This document shows positions 62,666 through 64,000 of a stretch of 64,000 nucleotides of DNA, piece by piece (position 1 is the first letter of the stretch; each line of letters starts with the position of its first letter). Under the pieces are notes generated by a model that saw only the letters and a list, made by a program, of their open reading frames with translations, ran no database searches and had not been told where the DNA came from. Location: positions 2,536,889 through 2,600,888 of the forward strand of contig NC_057867.1 of NCBI RefSeq assembly GCF_019393635.1, given 5' to 3'. Source of the stretch: Dromiciops gliroides. Lineage: Eukaryota; Chordata; Mammalia; Microbiotheria; Microbiotheriidae. The position numbers and the translations under genes were made by a program.

Positions 62666-63084
62666 GAGAGCCGGAAGCGGAAGCAAAGAGGACCCCGGCA
62701 GGCGGGGAGCTCGGGAGAGCCCAGCCCAGCCGCGGTTTCTCCCTGGGCGGGGCGGGTTGCAGAGGGGGCGGGGCTAAGCGCGGGAGAGGGCGGGGCGAGA
62801 GCCGATCCGGGCTCGCGCCTGCGCTCCAGGACTCACCTCCGCCCCTGAGACTCCGTTCCGCCGCGTTCGCAAGTAAATTGGCCCGCACTCCCCGGCGCGC
62901 GCCTGCGCTCCAAGACTCGTCTCCGTCCTCGAGACCCCGCCCCGCCCCTTCCGCACGTGGATTGGTCGGCACAGCCGAGCGCGCGCCTGCGCTCCAGGGC
63001 TCGTCTCCGTCCTCGAGGCCCCGCCCCGCCGCGTCCGCCAGTGGATTGGTCGGCACCGCCCAGGAGGATTTGAAACTTGGCGGT
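62666..63084. promoter_or_regulatory. Bidirectional PDZD11/KIF4A CpG-island promoter
   Basis: The region between the two divergent first exons is very CpG-rich. It has a double ETS-type core (ccggaagcggaag, 62671-62683) near the PDZD11 side and GC boxes near 62750-62800. Next come three 84-bp units with NRF1-like and inverted CCAAT motifs. On the KIF4A side there is a CHR-like TTTGAAA (63069-63075) followed by TTGGCGG (63077-63083). CCAAT plus CHR is the known signature of G2/M genes repressed by DREAM and activated by B-MYB-MuvB, fitting KIF4A. Factor binding is inferred. Confidence 0.75.
62815..63066 (+). repeat. Three exact 84-bp tandem promoter units
   Basis: Units at 62815-62898, 62899-62982 and 62983-63066 align without gaps. 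Each starts gcgcctgcgctcca and carries attgg at the same offset (62877, 62961, 63045). Units 2 and 3 also share tcgtctccgtcctcgag and a ccccgccccgcc GC box. Unit 1 is clearly more diverged, so it probably arose first or is under less constraint. Confidence 0.95.
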
Positions 63085-63162
63085 TAAAGACTGAGGTGGG
63101 GGTACGCGCGGCCCGGGAGGCCTCGGAAGGAGCTCGGCGCCCAGAACCCCAGATCCCCGCGG
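63085..63162 (+). other. KIF4A: KIF4A non-coding exon 1 (predicted)
   Basis: KIF4A is the chromokinesin that works at the anaphase midzone and on chromosome arms. Its place next to PDZD11 in opposite orientation matches human. The predicted exon runs from just after the CHR/E2F-like motifs to a strong donor (cgcgg|gtgagc). It contains no ATG that opens the kinesin motor sequence, so the coding start must lie beyond the window, as in human, where exon 1 is untranslated. Confidence 0.6.
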
Positions 63163-64000
63163 GTGAGCCGCTGGGGTGGGAGGACGCGTGCTGGGGGAGC
63201 GACGGCGTAGCCCGGAGCGGGGAGCGGAGACACCGCGGCGCTGGCCGGGGAGAACCTGACAGAACGAGGCCCGGTGGCGAAGTGGGAGAAGGCCGAGGCT
63301 GGGGGCGGGGGGGGGGGGGAGGCCTCCGGGGCGGGGGGGCCCTGCGGGGCGGGGGGCGCCGAGAGCCTTGTGGCCGTCGTGGGGAGATTGAAGAGGAGAT
63401 GGGGGTGAGGCTGAAGAGATTCGGGCTCCCGTGAGGAGACCAGGGAGAGTTGGGTGGGGAGGCTGAGGCGATCGTGGCGGGGAGGGGAGGGGAAGGGCTG
63501 CGATTTGGAACAGCGAATAGGCTGAGGAAGGGCCTGAGGGAGGACGCGGAGGAGATCTGCGAGAGCTCAGGCGCCTGAGCGTGTGTTGACATTTTGAGGG
63601 GGAGAAGGCAGAGGAGAGTTGGGCTGAGGAGGCCGAGGAAGTCTGGGGGCACACTGAGGAGGCTGACAAGAGTTTAACGGGGGAGGAGGTTAAGAAGACG
63701 AGGACATCATGGAGAGGCCGAGGTTTTCGGGGTGAGGAGGCAGGGAGGGAATGTTGATATCATGAAAAGTCTGAAGTTTCGTGGCTGACGAGTGGAGAGA
63801 TTTTTGGAGGACAAGAGTCGAGAGGTTTGGGGGAGGAGGCTGAGTAGATATTGGTGTCCTGAAAAGTTTAAAAATGGCAGAGATTTGGGGGAATAAGGAA
63901 GCTAAGGAGATTTTGGCCATTGCGACGTGGATAAGTGGTGGGGGCGCGGGGCGCGCGGGGCACGGTAGCTGCAGTGGTGAAGAAACTGGGGAGTTTAAGG
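63163..64000 (+). other. KIF4A: Start of KIF4A intron 1, CpG/GA-rich
   Basis: The intron begins in the CpG island with long G runs (63300-63360). From about 63380 it becomes purine-rich, with many loose copies of gaggaggctgagga and gagatttggggg words. No kinesin motor exon is present. Confidence 0.6.

Noticed and set aside
62774-63669. Two overlapping minus-strand open frames of 278-292 codons with a 28-residue repeat
   Set aside because: The repeat is simply the 84-bp promoter unit read in frame (84 = 3 x 28). The frames run through a CpG-island promoter and untranslated exon. GC-rich DNA lacks stops, and no known domain appears.

Overview
The window is vertebrate genomic DNA, most likely from a marsupial X chromosome. 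Two points support this. First, it is packed with about twenty copies of one short tRNA-derived SINE (head ggggcagctaggtggcgcag, A-rich tail). I know this SINE from Australian-type marsupial genomes (WSINE1-like). MIR/CORE-SINEs, L1 and L2 fragments fill much of the rest. Second, the gene order AWAT1(+) - P2RY4(-) - ARR3(+) - RAB41(+) - PDZD11(-) - KIF4A(+) is that of human Xq13.1, part of the ancient X region shared by eutherians and marsupials. The species cannot be fixed from the sequence alone.

Layout: 1-9.76 kb is gene-free and repeat-rich. 9.76-16.9 kb holds AWAT1 (7 coding exons, 332 aa). 16.9-30.0 kb is gene-free. 30.04-31.10 kb is the intronless receptor gene P2RY4 on the minus strand. 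31.1-40.1 kb is gene-free, with L1, L2 and CA-rich repeats. 40.14-50.33 kb is ARR3, cone arrestin (a non-coding first exon behind a TATA box, then 16 coding exons, 398 aa, including a 10-nt microexon). 52.5-56.47 kb is RAB41 (8 exons, 243 aa). 56.64-56.9 kb is a promoter-like GC-rich island with no recognised gene. 59.16-62.67 kb is PDZD11 on the minus strand (140 aa). It is head-to-head with KIF4A, of which only the non-coding exon 1 and the start of intron 1 (from about 63.09 kb) lie in the window. All exon joins were worked out by hand from splice sites, reading phase and remembered human protein sequences.

The genes do not form a pathway. They are neighbours with separate jobs: skin wax-ester synthesis (AWAT1), a UTP/ATP-gated GPCR (P2RY4), cone phototransduction shut-off (ARR3), Golgi trafficking (RAB41), a PDZ adaptor (PDZD11) and a mitotic kinesin (KIF4A).

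The most striking structure is in the shared PDZD11/KIF4A promoter. Three gap-free, exactly 84-bp tandem units (62815-63066) each carry an NRF1-like palindrome and an inverted CCAAT box, and GC-rich Sp1-like sequence is clearest in units 2 and 3. The array ends two bases before a CHR-like TTTGAAA and an E2F-like TTGGCGG. Other points of note are a RAB6-like marsupial RAB41 with a weak first splice donor and a poly-glycine/CYC tail, an earlier P2RY4 stop than in human, and microsatellites that form or adjoin splice signals. I saw no bacterial-type system, CRISPR array or recognisable retroviral element.
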